Notes under the pieces: generated by a model
Seen by the model: the letters and a program-made list of their open reading frames with translations, nothing else
Told to the model about the DNA's origin: nothing
Databases searched by the model: none
Made by a program: the position numbers and the translations under genes
In this document: positions 1-15,345 of the stretch, piece by piece
Position numbering within the stretch: position 1 is the first letter of the stretch
How the letters are laid out: the number at the start of each line of letters is the position of its first letter
Source of the DNA: Hypomesus transpacificus
Taxonomy: Eukaryota > Chordata > Actinopteri > Osmeriformes > Osmeridae
Reading direction: 5' to 3'
Assembly (NCBI RefSeq): GCF_021917145.1
Contig: NC_061074.1
Coordinates: 14,911,609 to 14,975,608 of the forward strand
Length of the DNA: 64,000 nucleotides

Positions 1-560
1 TTGAAATAAGATGAAATCCTTCAATAATAGGCCTACGCAGTCTTGAAGCAGGTATCCAAATTTATAGACAAGATCAAGGTGATTATGATTAGATTTGAAT
101 TGAGCTATTTATTGTTGGATCAAATGGCACACTTTAACTTGATATCTTGTTCAGCACTTTCCTTCCCATTTCTTCTTGGTGTTAGTTTCTTATTTTAAAA
201 CAAATGTGGTTCTAAGGGGGCTTATGCTCTCTCGTGGGCCCTCCCCAGCACTAACAAGCTTAGTCCAACTTGTTAAAGACAAGCAAGGCATCGCTCTGGA
301 GCGCCAACTCTGACACAGTACGTGCTGTACACCCACCCTAAACCCATCACAGTTCCCTCCCTATCTGAATTAGATGGGCTCCATAATTGATCAGTTTCAA
401 TGTCTTGTGAGGTAAACTACTCCCCTCTGCCTCAGCTACCATTGCTGTTCATTAGCTTACGTGTTTTTAGGACCATCATTTTCACAACTGACAATACAAG
501 GTTTTTTACTCAAATTCAGGTACTAAATCAATAGTATGTTACCTAAGAAATGTCTTGTGT

Positions 561-713
561 CTGTATGCGTGTATGCGTGTATGCGTGTGTGCATGTGTGC
601 ATGTGTGCATGTGTGCATGTGTGCATGTGTGCATGTGTGCATGTGTGCGTGTGTGTGTGCCTGGGGGGAGGGGCGCAGGGAGGGGGGGGGGTGGGGGGTG
701 CAGGGGGTGTCTG
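561..713. repeat. GTGTGCAT-type microsatellite followed by a G-rich tract
   Basis: From 561 to about 658 the sequence is built of GTATGC, then GTGTGCAT units (alternating purine-pyrimidine). From about 662 to 710 the + strand carries several runs of three or more G separated by one or a few bases, which fits the G-quadruplex pattern. The repeat is open in several frames, giving false small ORFs. Confidence 0.8.
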
Positions 714-2448
714 TGAAGTTTTATGGAGCTACACAGTGAGGTCTTTTGCACCATTTGTGAATAAAAGCTTGACCCTAAAAAGGTTAAGAGGTCTTGAGGT
801 GTTGCTGAAGTTACAACCTTCAGTTAGTAGAACCGTAAATGCTTTGCTCAAGTCTCAAACAAATGCAGTGAACACACATACGGCTGTGTTCTCGTCTGAA
901 ACAACGTAAGATGCAAAACAATCTGGAATCCATTAAACTCCTTTGTCTCTCTCCCATTCTCTCCTCCTGGTTTGGCTCTGTTTTTACTTTGTGCCATTCA
1001 GATTAATTCCACTTACCCTCCTCACATGTCCCACAATGCAATGGGTTAAGGCTGCAAGGCAGATGTTTTCTTTGGGGGCAGAAGAATATTTGAATGTGAA
1101 GGGAAATAGACTCATCTAGATTCAACAGAAAGTTGCATTTTATAAAATGTGAAATAAATATGTATGTTCCTTTAGGCAGACTATATGTTCCACTGTCCAT
1201 AGCTTTTGCATCTGTGTAGAGCTTGGGAGAAAATCAGGGCAATTTATCAAGTCTAGATATCCTTGCCCCTACCCACATGACAGAGCAGCTGGCCAAGAGT
1301 GGCCTTGCCTGGAACTCCCATCAGTGGCTCGTTAAAGACAGTTTGTGAGTGGTGCAGGAACACGGCAGCATGTGGTCTCGACCAATCCATAATCAGACAC
1401 CGAGGACTATGCACATGCCGGAGGTCACGGATCACAGAGAGGGAGTGTGCGTGTGTGTTGTAGGTTGTGTTCGTTGTTTGTATGCATTCTCTGGACCAGG
1501 CCACAGCATATTGTTTCTTGTGTCTTCCCGCACCAGCTTCCCGCATTGCTCTCTGTAATTGACTCCAGATTGGATATTCGAATTGCCAGGAGGGATTCAT
1601 ATCGTTTTTATCTTTCAGACAAGCCCTCTACCGCTTCCAGTTGGGGGAGGCACACCAGGGTTCAAGTTTGTTTTTCCAAAAAATATAATGCTTTAATGTC
1701 TTTACCTTCCCTCCAAAACGTCTTTATCTGAAAAAGCTGCATCAAAAAAAGCATCTTGTGTTCCCTTAAGGAGGATGTCTCTGTTAAACTCCTTGTGCCA
1801 TCCCTCAAAGATGTGTTTACTTCCTCCTCCCATATGGGTGAATGCATGTGTCTTTACGCTCCTAAGGAGGAGCATATTGTCATTGTACACTTCAGGTCCT
1901 GTCCTGGTTAGACATGTGGTGTGGTTACCATTGAGTGTAATACAAACTGTGGAATGATGGGTTTACGATAGAGTGCTCCCAGTTTTCATGGCTGTTTGTG
2001 TAGAATGTATCCTCTCATTGGGATTACATACCAGCATACGGTAATATTGATGTCAATAAATGCAGAGGAATCTACAAATCAACCTAAATTATAGCACTGC
2101 AGCAAATCTCAAAGAGCCAATTTAACACCAGGAATGAATTTATATAGGTCCATCTTATGATTGGACCTAAATAAAATGAACAATCTTGGTTCTAAAACCC
2201 AAGAACGCATTTACAGAAGACTAGCCATCATTCAGAGCTTTCAGACGTAACTTAGAACTAATGTTCGCTATGCTAAAATCCTGTTTGCAAGCCTATGGTG
2301 TCATTAATGCATACATTTGTTACAAAAAATTAAGGGGGTTCATTTGCCATCTCCTTTTTTATGAAATGAATTATTTCTCATTCAAGAGGTGCAACTACAG
2401 GGACTGCTGTAGTTGAATGACTTAGCACTTGAATAGAGGAGAGGAGTG

Positions 2449-2450
<2 letters not shown>

Positions 2451-2504
<54 letters not shown>

Positions 2505-2505
2505 T

Positions 2506-2594
<89 letters not shown>

Positions 2595-2600
2595 TCTCTC
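2451..2600. repeat. Long (CT)n microsatellite
   Basis: About 150 bases of nearly pure CT/GA dinucleotide, broken once near 2500-2512. It is a homopurine-homopyrimidine mirror tract. All ORFs over it (poly Ser-Leu or Arg-Glu) are artefacts. Confidence 0.95.
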
Positions 2601-3119
2601 TGAGAGCCTTCTAGATCTCTGACAGATTAGACACACACCATGGCGCTTATCCATTGAATCACAAGAAGTAAGAGTGGGGTTGGAGGGCTAATTGTGCATA
2701 ATGGCCAGCAAGCTATGAAACTGGAACTACAGTACCCTAGATCAGAGAGAGAGCGGCGATCAGTGTTTCCAAAGGAGCTCAACTCTGAGGGGAGTGATTT
2801 GATTTGGAGGCAGTTGAAAGAGGAGTATCTGTCTCACTCTTGACATGATAAAGGAGCTATCATTAACCCTAGAATATCTTGGACTCCTGGCCTTGAGGCA
2901 TGATGTCTCCTGTATCCTCCTCAATGATGACTAATAGTTCCAGTATTTTCTTGTACATATTTCCTCAGATAAAGAAATGTCTATGTGTGTACATCCTTGA
3001 ACTTTGTGGACTCTTTTCATAAATATATGTATACATGTTCTGGGCATTGCTGCTTCATAGAGATACACAGCGTAGAACGACAAAGAAGGGTAAGTAGAGG
3101 AGAATATACCAAAAAATGT

Positions 3120-3135
3120 ATCTCTCTCTCTCTCT

Positions 3136-3177
<42 letters not shown>
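3120..3177. repeat. (CT)n microsatellite
   Basis: About 58 bases of CT dinucleotide with one CCCT interruption near 3136. Confidence 0.9.
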
Positions 3178-3181
<4 letters not shown>

Positions 3182-5177
3182 TTTTCTAGTCTCACTGGTC
3201 TTTATCTCTGCTCTCCCTCTCTCTGGTCCTTTTGGTCTACAACCTCAGCTGCTCTGGTGGACAGTGAAAAACAAAGGGTCCTGTGCCGCACCATCTGCTC
3301 AGAGAGGATTGTGGGTATGATGAGCTACAGTACACTAAACAGCTGAACCAGAAGCAGTGGGAGTGTCTCGGGTGAGACAGGAGGAGGGGCACAAACGGAA
3401 AGATGTGGTGCTCCTTGCTGGCGGTGGTCGCTGTCCTGACTGTGCATGGTCGAGTAGCTCCCGGTTATCCTGACTGACAGTGGTCGAGTATGCGTGCAGT
3501 ACATAAACGCTCCACGCTTCATTAGACGCCAAAGCCTTTCCACATGTTGTTTGCAGAAGGCCTCTGCGGTGCTTAAAAGCCCAATCCCCATCTGGCCCTT
3601 TTCGGGTCAGCTTGTCCAGCACTTCACACACGTTCCCTTACATGAACCTGCTTTCCGCTTCACAAGAAGGGGGACGCTTCTGCTCCGCCCTCCCTAGGTT
3701 CCCTGGTTCACACGTTCCCTCAAACACACATGACATACAGAGTCACAAGCCTTCCTCCTCTCTCCCAGCGGCAGGTCAGTTTGACTATAAAACTCACTCT
3801 AGTGTGGCCTTGACTTGGCAGGCTAGGGAACACATCTACTGTATGGCCCTTTGAAAGTCAGTTGAGCTCATCCATTCAGAACCTGCAGCCCTCCGCTGAC
3901 AGGCCGCAAGCCCTCTCAATCATTACTAAGCTGAGTGGTGCTGTTCGGACAACTCAGTGTTGGCCTTTAGCTCAGATATTAACGTCTCTGACTAAAGAAA
4001 CAGCAACATGGCTGACTTAATGGCTTCAGGTATTGTCTTAGGATGAACAAGTTATATTTGCTGTCTGTTTAAAGTGTGTTTGTCTGCACCAGGAACATTT
4101 CAATTCCTTCAGGTCAATTGCTATTTTGTACGTTTTTTTTTTTACTTTAGTGTCAAATTTTAGCGTTTGTGTGTTGATTTTGTCATGAAAATATCAAGAG
4201 TGACACATTAAGCTTGAGACTGCTAATTCGGAAATATTTACTGCCCCCAACTCTGAGGGCTCTGAAGTCCACTGCTGGGCCCCTTTCTCCTGTCCCTGTC
4301 CCAAGGCCAGTCAACTGTGGAGGTTGTGGTCTGGGAAGTGATTCAGGTGGGGGCTGTGCAGGGCCTCTGCTGGAGAAGGGCCCTACATACAGAAGATCCA
4401 GGCTGTGAGATGAGGAGTGAGCCAGGAGGGAAATGGAGGTCAAAAAGGTGGGCCGGTGTGCTGTGTAGCAACAAAGGCCCAGACCACTCTGTCTGCGTGG
4501 CTAGGCTCTGCGTGGCTCGGGTCTGCGTGCCTGGCAGATAAGTGATGATAGAGCAGAAATATATGTGAACCAGTCTCCAGGCGCTACTACAGTCCTGCAA
4601 GCCCCTCCTCTCCCTCCCTCCACCTCCTCGCTGTGTGGTCTCCGACACACACTACCATCAGCTGAGAAGAAACTAAGAGCTAGGGGGGCCTAGCAGGGAG
4701 ACTTACAGCTGCAGCTTGCAAGAGATTTAACCGAGGCCTGTGCAAATGGAGCTCTGCACACACACACAGAAATGCACGCAGGAGAAGGAAGTCAACATGG
4801 CGGGACACTGAACAGCCCAGTGTATTAACCACACATGCAAATGAAAACATACACAGAGGCCACACAGTACAGTGTGTCCTTGAACAAACTGAGCAGGAAG
4901 AGGAAAACACGAGTCATGTGACGGTATATGGAAACGTAGCGCCAAATCACTCTTAGGTCAACAAGGGTCCAGTGATTTCATCTATAGATTCCAGCCTCTC
5001 ATTTAGGCTTGGTAATACACTGTTCTGAGACTGTATAGGTGGTCTGGTAAAACGAGGCTTACTTCTGCTTTGAGTCATGCAAACGACAATGATGATTCAC
5101 CTAATCACAGAGCTCGCTTTCATGGCCCACCCGTGGCATCGCTGTCTTCTCATACACTACTCAGCTGCACGAACCCC

Positions 5178-5186
5178 CAGACAGGC

Positions 5187-5237
<51 letters not shown>

Positions 5238-5255
5238 TAGACAGACAGACAGACA

Positions 5256-5300
<45 letters not shown>

Positions 5301-5315
5301 ACAGGTCGGTAGGCA

Positions 5316-5406
<91 letters not shown>
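5178..5406. repeat. Compound (CAGA)n(CAGG)n microsatellite
   Basis: Tetranucleotide CAGA units come first (to about 5260), with one GATA-type variant, then CAGG units to about 5405, interrupted once near 5300 by CAGACAGGTCGGTAGG. The same compound order reappears at 63440-63541. It is open in most frames, giving false Cys/Leu/Pro or Gln/Ala/Gly ORFs. Confidence 0.95.
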
Positions 5407-7452
5407 TGGCACATGGGCAGACAGTGAAGGAGGGAGGCTGTTCTGTGTCTAACTGATCCATCAGAGCCACACACCACCCTGCTATCTGGGTATGATTATG
5501 CTCTCATCTGTTGCCAAGAACATGGCTCAGTCTGGGATGGGTCGTGTCTCCTCGCTGGGGCACTGCACCTGAAAGCTTTCACAGGGCTAAAAGGGTTGAG
5601 ATTAGACTCACAAAAACACCTTGTCGTACCCCCTATCCCCATCTCTTTTCTTCTCATCCCAAACTGTTTTGTTTTTCAACGACTCACATTTTCCAGTCTC
5701 CTGCTCCTCCCCCTTCTGCCTCCCAGTTTGGTGCAGGCAACAGCAGCAGATGTGGTTGGGTCCTAGTGAGCTTCAAGGGTTGTACCATGTGAAGCAGCTC
5801 TAATAGGGGGGGATGTGTTTCACCCAGAAGGAATTTGGTCAGTCTGTCTGCTGTGGCTCCAACAGGCCTACCAATCCCATTAATTACAAATCAGGTTTCC
5901 TTTTTCTTTTACTCGTGAGCGTAACTAGTACTGCCAGTGAGAGACCAATTGGCAGTTATGTAGTGAAAAAGTTGTTAAAAAGTTTACTTCACAGATTTAC
6001 AGACCATCTTCGAGTTTGATTCCTATAATTTAATGTCATTCACATTAGTTAATGGGTGAAGTTTGGATCCAATTTTAATAATAATAGGTCTGATAGAAAC
6101 GTATGTTTCACAGGTGAGCACCTCATGTATCATTCTTGAAAGGGAAAGGTCAAGCATCTGAAAAATGGTAAACAAGTCTGTGGTGGCAAACATTTGGGGG
6201 AAAATGTCAGATTGAACTATGCGTTTACAACCTCCTTTCAAGATTTCCCCGACACATCTCTGAACTTTCATCACCCATTCCTATCCTGCCCTCAGAAACC
6301 ATGTTGTTTTATATTGGATTTTTATTACATCTGTCTGTCCTCCAGCAGTCATCTAAATATAGCCCCCCCCCCCCAAAAAAAAAAGATATAATAATAAAAG
6401 AAACAGAGCGCTAACTAAGTCCCTGCTAATTAGAACCCTCTTCTGTATTGCCGCCAGTGTCTACAGGTTTATGGGCTTTTGCAAGGCTGCACTCCACAAA
6501 GCAACATGCAGGCTGAGGAACCAGCCAGCAAGCCAGCTGGACTGGAAGGGAGGCCAGACAAGACTACAGATGCAGGCATTATGAAGCTAACTGTTGATTG
6601 GGTCTGGTAGAACAGACACAAGAAATGTGTTTATTGCTTTCTGGGGAATGCTGGCCACTGGAGAGGTTTGGCACCCCACTTCTTCTATTTACCCAGCGTT
6701 TGTTGTGCTACCTGAATTCAATGTGCTGTAGAGCAATGTGAATACATCTTCAATTGAAACCTGGTAAACTGTGTGTCCAATGTATGAATATGGTAACATG
6801 CACATGTGAAACTCTCATGCATATTTTAAGATGCATGGGCACTCAGCCACTCAAATTTATGCCTGCATGCAAATAGTGACACGTCAGAAACTCTGACTTG
6901 GTACGCCTTTTTAAAGAATATGTCAAAGCTCTCGCTCCTTTCACATCCTGAGCCAGTCACAGATGGGTATACCAGATCTTAAACAGCTGTCTGACTGACT
7001 TAACTCAAGGAAGACTTCAGTCGTGTTTACGTGGGCGAGTGGGTGTGTTCAGTGATCTCACAGCAATACAGGTATTCATTCCATGGTCAGACTGATGGAA
7101 TTTCTAAGAGCCTATCCCTTTCAGTATAGTCAATAATAGATGATGCAGTGGCATCAGCCCGACATCCTACCCTCGCCTCTCTCAAGTCGAACCATTAGCC
7201 CGCTCTTGAGTGGGGAGCTGGAAAAGGCGTGCGGAATGGAGAGACTAGACTGTGAAGGCATTGATGAATAATTCAAACTGAATCAGATGTAGTTCCAAAG
7301 AATCCCCTGTCAGTTCCCCTGGCTCTCTCCGTCATTCCGACGGTGACTGCCAGTGTGGACTGGAGAGGAGACAAGGCTTTACCACTGCAATATGCTTTAA
7401 ATAACTGCCGTCTCCAGATATCCACTCGCGTCTGTCAGAGGTTTGCAGGACC

Positions 7453-8617
7453 ATGGGGACCCTGACGAGGATTCCCTGCATCTGTCTGCTCCTTTGCTTA
7501 CTGGCTCTTCCCATGCAAGGTAAGGTAAGAGTTTGAAATCTTACAGAGAGAGGGATCTTTCTGTCATTCGAACAGGACAAAGTAGATGTGGCTGTTTTCA
7601 AATTCCCAAATCTGCCTGTCCTGCACTATATATTTATATATATATATAAATAGTAGTTGGAGAGCGATTGGTGATAAATCAGTCTATTGAAACAGGTCGT
7701 GGGGAGACAATGGAGTGTATGTATTCAATTAAACTCAACTCCAAAGTTTTGGCTCAGTCAGAATTCTTTTTGATAGGCCTGGGGAACCGTTCCACGAGAG
7801 ATCGACATAAAAACATCTGAGCTTGGGGAGTCTGATGTGTCAGCTCCATTCCATCTGAGAGCAGTACTCTGGCAAGGTTCTGAGGCACCATCTTAGTAGA
7901 TGTAACTCATCTTTACTGTCCCACTGTGTATTAAAGAAAGCAGGTTAGAGATAAACACATCCAAAGTGGAGACTTTCAAATCAGGAACTTGGACGGATGG
8001 TATCATCATCAGTTTGGCCTCTGGGTAACACTTTACTTGGAGAGTCATTATGATTATTTTTCTATAAACTTTTAACAAATGGTAAATAACTGTCAACTGA
8101 TGCAATATCTAACCCTTAGCAGTTGTTATAAATCAGCTGTGTTATAGTTGACTTTCTGTCAATAATTTGGCCTATTGATGGTCCAATGTGGTCTACAGAT
8201 GGTCTACAGGGGCTTTTCAAAAGACATTGTAACTAGCCTGTGTTTGGGTTGTCAGGTCTGGAGATCATGGATCCTGAGGAGGTGGAATACATCCGCCTGC
8301 GGGTCCGAGGTGTGCTGGGTGGCTCCCTCACCCTGGAGTGTGGCTCCACCCTGCCCACCATCTTCATCTGGGGCTTCACCCAACCTGGCACCCAGAGCAA
8401 CCAGGCCCTGGCCTACAACTACGGGCAGGGGCCCAAACTGCAGCCCCTCACGTCCAGCCTGGGCCGGGTGAGCGTGATGCCCAACACCTCCTCCCTGCGG
8501 ATCGAGCAGCTGTCCTGGGGAGCTGAGGGCACCTACACCTGCCAGGCCCTGTATGACGCGGACGAAGGAGCCAAGATCACCTTCTACTTCACCCATGTTG
8601 ACGTAGAGGAAGAATAA
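7453..8617 (+). CDS. Small secreted protein with one Ig V-like domain (possibly VSIG10L/VSIG10L2-related)
   Basis: Two exons, 7453-7519 and 8256-8617, joined in phase 1 across a GT-AG intron, give 142 residues. Residues 1-22 are a hydrophobic signal peptide rich in Leu and Cys. Residues about 35-130 form one Ig domain: Cys51 and Cys118 are the expected disulphide pair, Trp61 is the core tryptophan, and EGTYTCQA is the typical strand-F motif. Asn99-Thr-Ser is an N-glycosylation sequon. The protein ends in VDVEEE with no membrane helix or GPI-like tail, so it is inferred to be secreted. Its neighbour is the 3' end of cdon. From memory, human VSIG10L2 also lies near CDON, and the stretch WGF...LAY..GQGPK resembles the first Ig domain of that family, but those proteins have several Ig domains and none follow here. 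It could therefore be a short paralogue or a truncated remnant. An ATTAAA polyadenylation-like signal lies at 8806-8811. Confidence 0.6.
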
Positions 8618-11600
8618 GAGCTAATGGCAAGGGTGACGTGGTAGCTTTTGGTCTTTTGGATCCTGCTCAAGGTGGTTTATATTCGTGTTTCGACGTCCTT
8701 GTGTTAGTGTTTCAAAAGTTGGGTTCACCTGTGTTCTGTCTCTGCATTAGCGAGAGAAAAGAAATCTCAATCAAGATGGATAGTTCTACATAGCACTGAT
8801 TTGTGATTAAATTATGTATTTGCAGAAACTGTATCATACTGTAGATGTAACATCTGGAGCCTTGAGGTCATATTTGGACCTTTATAGTAATTTTGCTAAC
8901 CTGTGTAAACATTACTCAATTATGTTGGGGATGTTGATACCAAAAACGATGTGGACAGTTTGATAAATTTCAAATTTCTTTTTAAATATATGCCAGCAAA
9001 CTGTTTCCATGTATCCTCTAATGATTAAAACAAAAATAGAATTCTTTCCACAATAGCGCTTCTAGCTGTGCTAGTTATTTTTTCCTATTCATGGCCATCA
9101 TTATCGTTCTACTATAATGAGAGACTGTGCCCCACTGTGCCATACCTAGAGCAATTTAAAACATCCCAACATTGTAAAGAGCACATTGCTGGCGGCCACA
9201 TTTCTTCGACCCATTCCACAATTTAACTTCTCAGTCCGGATCCTCAGAATGACTGACAGTTGGGACAGGAAGCAGAACCCAAGAAACCAATGTTCTCAAC
9301 CAAACACATGTGCAAAACAAATGCATCATAACTCGTTTTTTGAAGGAGTTAATAGAAAAACACGTAACAACACTGGATTTATGGTGAGGGTTGTGAAACG
9401 ACTCTAAATCTGAGGTAAACCGGGCTTGCATGCTGTCTCATAACCCTCTGAAGGTCAGCTGAGGTTAGCAGCCCCAGCCTGCTTGTCATCAACAGGTTTA
9501 TTATAGACCCGGAGCAGAGTGATGTCACACTGAAAGGTATTGTCAGGGCAAGCCGTGGGACCAGAGGTTTCATACTTTGGAAAATAAGACTCCTGAGAGC
9601 GTTATTGCTACGGAATTGAAGTATTCAGTTGTGCAGGACAAATATAAACGGAAGATTGGGTTAAAAACTTGAACATACAAGACTGTGCACTTGGTTCGAT
9701 CAATTCTGTTTCAGGACACATCATATTTTTTATAAGCAGACAGGAATTCCTTGTTCAGCTCATAGATGATTTGTTTTATGGATGGTTGGTTATGACCTCA
9801 TCGCAAGCTTGATCCTGCAAGAAAGATGGTGGGAGTTCATCTGACCACAGTTGAACTCGTGGTTTGGGACACCTTAAAGATACAATGACTCGGAGGTTCA
9901 ACCAAGTTGGTTAAGAAGGAACAATGCATGAGAATTGTATCCCTCTGCTGAGAGTGTGGAGGGAGGACAGAGACGGAAGAACCGTGGGGAGGGACTTGGC
10001 GTGAACAGGTCCGCTCTGCAGAAGAGGGCAGGCATTCCAGGGGCAGACAATGGCCGGGCTTGTTCCCGTGGGCCCTAATGAAGGGGTGGAGCGGCGTGGG
10101 CAGAGGGTCCGGGGCGGGGCCTGGGGGGGACGGTGTCGAAGGACGGACGTGGGAGATGGAGCGGACGCTGGTTTGGAGACAAACCCTCCTCCTATCTCCA
10201 TCTCAGGAGCTCAGCCCACATCTGTCACCATCTTTCCCCGAGGACGCCATTTGGCTCCTCTGTCATTTCAAGCTTCATTTCCCATCTATTGTCCTCCTCC
10301 CTCTATTCCTCTAGTGATAGCACACCAAGCCAGGATGAACCCTCGAAAATTCATAAATAAATCCTAGGGCAATTTTTAAAATCACATTCAGTAGCCAGAA
10401 ATCTCTGTACGTGTTTGTTCCAGAGCTGTCTAAGATCAGTGGTTTGACAGCATCAAGTAGTTTCCAGACCCAGAACTTTTAGTCACTCTATTCTTGGATG
10501 CAGTCCATCTGACAGCCTCATTCTCAGTGTGACTAATTCTCCAGACAGCCATGGGGCCAATCTCCCGGAGAAGCACAGAGACAGACGGACAGACAGACAC
10601 TGCCTGGGAGACAGAGACAGAGCTTAAGACAACTCTGCTTCTCTGCTGTTGGCAGTCTTAGCAGTGGAGCAGCTCATCTTCTGACCAAAATAACATACGG
10701 AAGCACACGTGCCACGGCTGACTGCCAGGGAATCGAGCCGGAGCTGCCAGGAATATCCAGACGACCATCAGGGTAGGAGGACTGCCGGGCGTGCCAGAGC
10801 CTGAGGACTGGCAGCTTGGACTGGCCCCATCCCTGGCAGACAGGCACCAGGCATCAAGCTGTTGCGCTCCGCCGCAGTTGCCTCTACTGAAGCACACCCA
10901 ACCCTGTCATCTACTCACTGCTCTCACATCAGTCAGCTAGCAACTGCACCGCCTCTTCAAACCCAGAGAGCTTGGGGTCACTGCTAAAGGATCGGAGGCT
11001 GTGCAGTCATGCTACTGACGGTTGCCGTGCGTCCCGCATACTGTCTCAGTGAGGCTCCAACATTTCACAAGGCCGGCCAACTGTGTGGACATCAGCACAA
11101 GAGATCACGGACGGATCGGCAAGGCCTTAAGAGATAATGGATGACCGACCATCGCCCAAAGTATTATTTCACTCCCACAAGATACAGTATCGGATGCATA
11201 ACTTCCAAGCTATGTCCGACAGGATTAGAGAAGACCATAATGGCTAGGCAAACGGAAGATAAAGCTCTGTTTGGGCCTTGTGGGATAAACGGTGCTTTAA
11301 CAGAACTGCATCCAGTTCTCCAACAGATTGGGGATGGGCGGGTGGGGTCATTAGTGCAGTCAAAGGAACAGCGAGGTTTGTGTAAATCCCAGGACCTATG
11401 GAGCACTCAGCGGAGCAGAGAAGCCTCGGAACAGTGCAGGGTGTGTGTGTCCCCTCCCCACCCTCTCCTTCAGGGGTCAGCGCAGGGGAACAGAGCGGCG
11501 AAGAACCGCATCAAAGAGCTGACAAAAAACGAAATATCTCTGGGCCGGGTCTGTGGCTAGTGAACTCTACTATAACATTCATTCATCTGCAGCTGAAAAC

Positions 11601-12257
11601 AAAGAAAGGAGGAAGACAGAGAGACATTGAAAGTAGGATCTTTACTCTTCCATATCTTCTCTTTATATTATTACAAAACTTTACACAGAGTTGCTAATCT
11701 CCACACTGTGTGGAACACAAAACAACACATAAAACAACAAAAAAATAAAAGGCATTTCTCATCCAGAAGGCATAAATAATATAAAAGACAAGCTTTTTTC
11801 TTAAAACAGATACATTCATATGAAATAATATTTTTCTACTACAAAAAAATAAATAAGTAATCTAAAGAGTTTTTGAAATCTTTTTTAAGGGTCCTCCCTT
11901 CGTTGGGTTAAAGTTTCGGTTTTGAGTCTTGTTCTCTCTGTCTCGCTTCCCTCCATCTGCTTTTCTGCTCTCCGTTTGGCGTTCGGTCTCTCCCTCTCTC
12001 TGTCTCTCCATGCTGGTTGTCCCAGCGTAGTCCACAGCCAGTTTAGTGTCCTTGTCACCATGTCACACAGTGTCTCTGGCCATGCCAGCTGAAAATCCTC
12101 TTTTCCCAAAGAACGCATTTTCCCCTCCTTTGATCTCTTTTTCTGTCTCCCTTGTTTCTCGACCGCTCCTTGGGAGCGTGTGTGATTGTGTGTGTGTGTG
12201 TGCAAGAGAGTGTCTTTGTGTGTGCATGTGTGTGTGCTCGAACTCTAATGTGTGTTT
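8618..12257. other. Spacer, probably including the cdon 3' UTR
   Basis: No exon with recognisable homology is visible. The Ig gene (+) and cdon (-) converge on this stretch, so both 3' UTRs should lie in it. The part at 11690-11890 is AT-rich with A-runs and resembles UTR sequence close to the cdon stop codon. The longest open frame (11141-11560, +, 139 codons) shows no domain, low-complexity core or splice context and is not called as a gene. Confidence 0.5.
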
Positions 12258-15129
<2,872 letters not shown>

Positions 15130-15229
15130 NNNNNNNNNNNNNNNNNNNNNNNNNNNNNNNNNNNNNNNNNNNNNNNNNNNNNNNNNNNNNNNNNNNNNNN
15201 NNNNNNNNNNNNNNNNNNNNNNNNNNNNN
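15130..15229. other. Assembly gap of exactly 100 N
   Basis: One hundred undetermined bases. A round length of 100 is the usual placeholder for a gap of unknown size. The left edge falls inside a cdon FN3 exon. The right edge shows no coding homology to cdon. Confidence 0.98.
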
Positions 15230-15345
15230 ACAGTGCTTAAACTTCAGATTGAAGGAGCCACACTTGATTTGCCCATCCTATATACCTCCCCTCTGATCTA
15301 TTCTCCCTGCCTCCTTCCTGGTGTGTCTATCATCTCACCCTCCCC

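Larger units (their letters stand above)
1..7452. other. Non-coding stretch left of the first gene
   Basis: No coding exon, RNA gene or full mobile element could be supported on either strand. The open frames here are short, or are made of CT, TG or CAGA/CAGG repeats translated in several frames at once. It contains the TG-rich and G-rich tract at 561-713, the CT tracts at 2451-2600 and 3120-3177 and the CAGA/CAGG tract at 5178-5406, listed separately. The rest is unremarkable single-copy-looking sequence that may include the promoter of the Ig gene at 7453. Confidence 0.6.

Noticed and set aside
11141-11560. 139-codon + strand open frame between the Ig gene and cdon
   Set aside because: No recognisable domain or family motif, no start-site support and no splice partners. 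It probably lies in UTR or spacer.
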